The translations under genes and the position numbers were made by a program. Under the pieces are notes generated by a model that searched no databases, was not told the DNA's origin, and was given only the letters and a program-made list of their open reading frames with translations. A stretch of DNA of 64,000 nt from Patella vulgata (lineage: Eukaryota > Mollusca > Gastropoda > Patellidae), in NCBI RefSeq assembly GCF_932274485.2, contig NC_065885.2, positions 30,889,062-30,953,061 on the forward strand, written 5' to 3'. Shown here one piece after another: positions 58,793-64,000 of this stretch (its first letter is position 1; every line of letters starts with the position of its first letter).

Positions 58793-61700
58793 ATGGCGAC
58801 CCAGGACTGGAGTCCGTCTATGTTTGCGGGCCAGTCTTGGTCAGCTTGGGCGGATAATGTCCCCCTGACAGATGTAAACGGTAAAATCCATAATTTAACT
58901 TTATATTTACATCTTTATAATACCCACACTTACACACAACCTATGTAAACAGTAAATGAAATTACGATGTGGGTAAACCCTAAATCTTAGAATTGAATTT
59001 CAATTAGAGAAGTGTCATTTAAGAAGATAATATCTATGTACAATTTTAATCCGCAGATGATGAAGAAACAGTTAAATCCCAGCATGGTGAAGAAATCAAT
59101 GTAGACAGTATGAAGCTCAGAATTAAAGGTTTGAAAGACTAAGACTCGATTCTTTCGTAATTTACACTCTTAACTTGATTCCATTATTTGGATTAGCCTG
59201 AACATCACACCTGAAAACAAATCAACAAGGCAGGAAGAGTCAAGGTTGCTGTTAGTTTTTGGTCATAATTACACTCTGATGATCTGTGTTCTGTGAATAA
59301 TTACACCAAGAAAGAATAAATATTGCTCTGATTATAGAGATCTGCATTATTTGATTCTGCATTATTTGATTCTTACTTATACCGTAAATATTTCCTTGAT
59401 CAAAATATTAGGCGGTAAATAATTTGAAGGCAACAAACATTGTAATACATATAAATTGTGAACCCTTATTATACCCAAATGAATTAGATTTTAGAAGATA
59501 TATTTAGACATAATAATCTAAACCATCAAAGACTTATTACGCTTATATGAGGATATCATAATTGATATTGTGGCAACAGGTTGGATTCTGAATGTGTTAT
59601 TGATATGAAAATATTGAAATTCCTGTAAACAGATATATGTAGGAAGAATGGGGAGCAACATTTTTTACATGCATAGCATCATTTTATTTTTGGGCTTCAT
59701 AGCTAATATGTTCTAATTGTTGTTTTTTTCTTCAGATATGCCCTTGTTTGGTCTTTGTCCGTCTCAAGATGAATTTTATCTGGTGCTGTGTGAAAAATGC
59801 AACAAGACCTTAAAACCACAAGCCTTTAAACAGCATATGGGTATGAATATAAATCAAGAGCTTTCTGTTTTAATTGAATTGAAATCTGATTCTTTGTTGG
59901 ATGTTGATTACCCCAAAATTCCTAAAGACAACTACAGAGCTTTTTTATAACTTACACATTATGCACATTTGCTAGTTCTTATTCATTGATCATTTCACAT
60001 TTCAAAACAGTTTACATTTCTGTTCTGTACATCCAATTTGGAATGATAATGTTCCTGATTTAGTGAGTACAAAAATCCCATAAAGTCCCACAGACTTCAC
60101 ATGACTGTTGAACATGTTACCATCACATGCAAACCACTAGTTTTATAATGTGGTATCCCACACAACATACAGACTATGAAGCAGTCATTGTTTTCTACAT
60201 ATGGTTGGTGAGCCAATTAGCAAAAGTCCAACATTGCTCTCCAAAAAAGAGCACTCCCAATTTGAACTACTAGGTATGTGTTTTGGAAAATATCATAAGA
60301 AATATTTCTTGATGGAATTTTGAATTCAGTATTTTGTCATGAAGATGCTCCAATCAAAAATAAAATAATTATAGACTATTTATAAAAGATGACGTTAAAC
60401 ATCCCAGAAAAAAATAAGATTGAATGATTTTCCATATCTTTTTATTCATAACGCAAAGAATCATAGTTTAAGTAATTTTTGTGATGTTTGTATCTGGAGT
60501 ACAAATTCTTTGTGTTTTTGGTTTTTTTACCAAGTACTGTAAATTATTTATCAAGTCCAGGTCAAATAAAACTCAAAATACACTTATTACCTAATATAAA
60601 CACAGAACATACATAGATTATATTTCATGTGAAATACTGGGTAGCCTTGGTCACATCTTGGTGAATGGATATATTAGTGATCTGTCTTCAAGTTCACAAA
60701 GCATTCACAGACGTATGAATTTACTCAGAATTTTTCACCTTATTTTAACTAAAATATAGCTCTTTATAAAACTTCTGTTGTTTTAATGTATCAAATACAT
60801 CAATAAGAAACCATATGCAAAGTTTTGTGTTTCTGGATCAAAGATGTTTCTCATAAACAGTGATTGAAAGTTGAGTAAATTCTTAACTTAATTCTAAGAA
60901 TGTTTTAGGAACTCGGGACCTGGGTATTTAAAAATTAAGCAAACGTTACAGATGTGACATTTTTATCTATGGTTAAAGTGTATTTGGGAGACTTAAATAC
61001 ATGGAGATAAAATTCAGATTTTGAATGTAACAGATCGAACAGGATAGACTTTGTTTTAACTTCAAAAGGAACAATCTCTTGAAGCACTTTCATCTACACA
61101 GTTCAGGAAATGACATAGGAATAGAATGTCATTAATGTTTAAACAACATATTATTTAAAGTAATGAATTTAGATAATTTTACTTCCTGGTTCCATACATG
61201 TATATAAATAGACATATACATCACAGTGTAAACAAAATGAAAAGTAGCAGTACAGTTCTTAAAAGGATACAACCATTTTCATTTGGATGAAAATTTAAAG
61301 TTGATTTCACAAACTGTCTTTTTTTTTTAAGTAGGTGTCTGGTTACATTTAAAATCTTATCAATGAAGAAATATACTTGATTTGGGTTAACAGTCAAATC
61401 TACATTTGAAGCCAGAAACATAACTTAAATTAGTAAACGAACCGCTTTGCGCTTTAATCTTTCCCAAACAAAATTTATAAAATCTTCAATATTTATATGG
61501 AGCTTGTACGTTCACTATCAAAATAACACATGAGATCAACGCCTTTCAACATTAAATAAAACTGGTTTAAATAAAAGGCATTCATTGATCATTCATGCAA
61601 AATGACATTGAAAAAAAGTAGATTCTTTTTTACTTTTACATGGACAGAATATATAATACATTATTCGGAAGATAGGATAAAAAAAACTTGATAACTAATG

Positions 61701-63460
61701 AAAATCTAACATTGTATTTACATATCATGGTCGTTCTGGTCTAAACCAGGTGATTAACATCACCAACCAGTGCTTTGAAAAAACTTTGTTTGGACAACAT
61801 CGTTACCACCTAGTGTTCATAGAATTCAGTCTGTCAGTCTGTAAAAAAGCGGACCTTGGTCAATTTTCTTTTTTTTTGTAGTTCCTTCAAAACCACTAGG
61901 CACTTTTTTCCTCCAAAGCCCCCCATCCTACACTACTTAAAAGGTGAAACGAGGCTAGAAAAATATATTTGATAGATAAATTTGATTTTCAGAAATTTCT
62001 AATAAAATTTGATGTGATTATTTACAGCGGTTTCATGGATTTGTGTAATCACTGATACTCATTTTCTCGTTTCAGTTCAAAGACATGGTGTTAAAGATGT
62101 ACAAATTAAGCGATCTAGTTCTACCTCTCATAGTCATTCAGTATCGAGTATTTCTCCAAAGAAAGTGGAGAAAACTGAGTTACAAGCAGTCCGTTCCATG
62201 CCGACCAAGGCTAGTGTAAAACAAACACCACCTGAAATCGCGGCTTTATCTCGGGCTAGGAACAATACAGCACTAAAAATAGCCAGTGTATCAAGTGTTA
62301 AAGACAAGCCTGATAACTTGAAAAAGACACAGTCACTACCGTTTGTGAAAGTTGAACGTATACCAGATCAGGTATCTGTGAAAAAGAAGGTATCGGTTAA
62401 CCCAGCATGTGATATTAAACCTGTTGTCAGCAATGGTTCTTTAGCAGTAGAACTTGAAGAAGGGATAGATGTGATTTTTGCTGGGGAGGTTGCTGAAAAA
62501 ACTGTAGTGACACCCATAACCCCTTTAAAAACACCTCCCAAAATCCCCATTCTCAAAAATACATTGCCAGCTGCAGGTACTACGCCACCGATATCAATAT
62601 CAAAAATAGCGCCAATTATTACTACTGCTACTGTTATTAGTCCTGTTGTTAGCGTGAAACCTGAGATATGTGTGAAACCTGTATTAACGAGTTTATCTAA
62701 TACTACCTGTAGCAGCAGCAGTAGTAGTAGTATTAGTAGTACAAATAATAGTACAACTACCATTAAACCTGTAACTAGCTCAAACACATCACCATCGAAA
62801 TCAACCTCCATTTCAAATCTAACAAAACTTCCTGTTAAAGAAAAATTTCTACCATGCAAGGGTAAGTTTTTATTTTTAAAGGTTTGTATGTTACCACTGG
62901 TTTATTTTACATCATTTTCAAAACAAAAAAAATCCAACAAAAAGGACAGATACTTTCCAAATCTAACCCATATCTCTACAGCATAGACAAATTTATTCTA
63001 ATGCATACACATCAAATTTGCAGTGCTTTAGAAAGGTCGCATTTTTTACCTGAAAAAAAAAATCAAATATAATTGTGAATATTTGTGTGTTGTATTAATA
63101 TTATAAACAGGGCATTTCAGTTTCATTTTCTCTTTCAACTGTTTAGTTCTAACAAACTAAGACAACTATTTTTCTGATAAATTCAGTGTTAATTACATGT
63201 ATGGCAAAAGTGTTAATAGAGTCCACAATTCAGCCTGCAAAAATGCTACTTGTTTTATGTAGCATCTGTTACTCCAAATTTTATCTGAGCATTAAAGAAT
63301 GTTGAATTTACTCTTTAAATTTTCTTAAATTGTTAGTAAGATGCTAAATTAATAAAATTGTAATTATGTTTTCTTAGATCGTGAGTATGATGCTAATAAA
63401 CACTGTGGTGTATGGATAGAAGATATTCAACGTTCTTGTACCAGATCACTAACCTGCAAG
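58793..63460 (+). CDS. ATXN7: Ataxin-7 (SAGA DUB-module subunit), 5' exons, runs past 63460
   Basis: ATXN7/Sgf73 anchors the histone H2B deubiquitinase module to the SAGA coactivator in the nucleus. Exons: 58793-58880 (MATQDWSPSMFAGQSWSAWA), 59057-59128 (acidic linker), 59736-59840 (MPLFGLCPSQDEFYLVLCEK...), 62076-62861 (261-residue linker) and 63378-63460 (DREYDANKHCGVW...CTRSLTCK). Phases agree: 1134 nt, 378 codons so far. MFAGQSW matches human MLGQSW. C72, C75, H87 and H92 form the ATXN7 zinc finger, its last His coming from the next exon. The final exon starts the SCA7 domain (C360, C371, C377). No polyglutamine tract occurs in these exons; a Ser run coded by AGC/AGT (~62710-62750) and Thr/Pro/Val-rich low complexity fill the linker. 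The rest of the gene lies to the right. ATXN7L1/L2 are vertebrate paralogues; this is probably the single invertebrate orthologue. Confidence 0.95.
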
Positions 63461-64000
63461 GTAAACTTATTGGATTATTTAACCTACATGTACATAAACC
63501 ACTCACTTGAAACAACTAATGTATTATTAATTATGTCCACAGCAGCTCTGTTAAGAACTGTAATGTGAATTAAAAGTGTATATGCTAAATGACCAAATTG
63601 TATATTATTTTGATGAATGTAAAAGATATTTTTATCTGGTTTGTTCATCATAGCTGAATTATATCAGTTGGGATTATACACAAAATTATCGCAAGCAGTA
63701 CTGGTATATTGTAGCCTATATGTACACAACAATTTCAAATACTAGTGCTGTACAAGTTCAAAGTTTTTATCCCGATTTGTTTTCTTATTTCATTTGTTAG
63801 ACATACAAATGGCTAAAACACAGTATTTGTCCAGTTTTCAATTTTTTGATGTTATATACAGTTTGGAAACAACATTCCAGCATTAAATGACCTCACGTAA
63901 TGACCACCAAATTTCAAGTCAATACATGTATATATCTTCATTGTTGAGTTACGGCAATAAACATGTCCCAATTTGCGTTATGCTGTCTCACTTCAATAAA

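Noticed and set aside
62368-62859. 163-codon minus-strand open frame
   Set aside because: It is the antisense of the ATXN7 linker exon; its hydrophobic run is the complement of Ser/Thr/Asn codons.

Overview
The window is animal nuclear DNA: AT-rich, with genes in short exons separated by kilobase introns (GT/AG boundaries) and a dense crop of small transposable elements, SINEs and tandem repeats. The exons read as an invertebrate bilaterian. The repeat style and the decayed copy of a multi-copy mollusc/cnidarian protein family suggest a mollusc, perhaps a gastropod; that placement is inference, not proof.

Four host loci can be read. (1) 8839-20909, plus strand: the 3' four exons of a Shal-type (Kv4/KCND) voltage-gated potassium channel, from the end of the selectivity filter (GYGD) through S6 to the C terminus. 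The large 5' exon must lie left of the window, so 1-8838 is probably intron. (2) 33379-44886, plus: a secreted S1 serine protease made of an exon with signal peptide, peritrophin-A (CBM14) chitin-binding domain and Thr/Pro/Lys-rich linker, plus a five-exon catalytic domain. A second signal peptide sits directly upstream of the first catalytic exon, so there are either two alternative starts or two genes. (3) 58498 down to 48628, minus: a complete eight-exon THOC7 gene (THO/TREX mRNA export complex), 200 aa with all splice phases agreeing. (4) 58793 to beyond 63460, plus: the 5' five exons of an ataxin-7 (ATXN7/Sgf73) gene of the SAGA deubiquitinase module, running off the right edge. THOC7 and ATXN7 are head-to-head with 294 bp between start codons, as their human counterparts are, so a shared promoter is likely.

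Between and inside the genes: a 1.24 kb foldback element (9924-11165); a complete Tc1-like transposon with perfect ends and an intact 339-aa transposase (14124-15654) lying inside an inverted duplication (about 12750-16420) that carries two outward-facing remnants of one fossil ORF; decayed Tc1 and mariner pieces; a LINE reverse-transcriptase tail; a hAT-type MITE with an exact 8-bp target duplication; a pair of ~370 bp MITEs; two tRNA-derived SINE families sharing a 3' tail; and tandem arrays, including a ~146 bp satellite arranged as alternating dimers in a THOC7 intron. No rRNA or stand-alone tRNA gene, CRISPR array or bacterial-type feature was seen.
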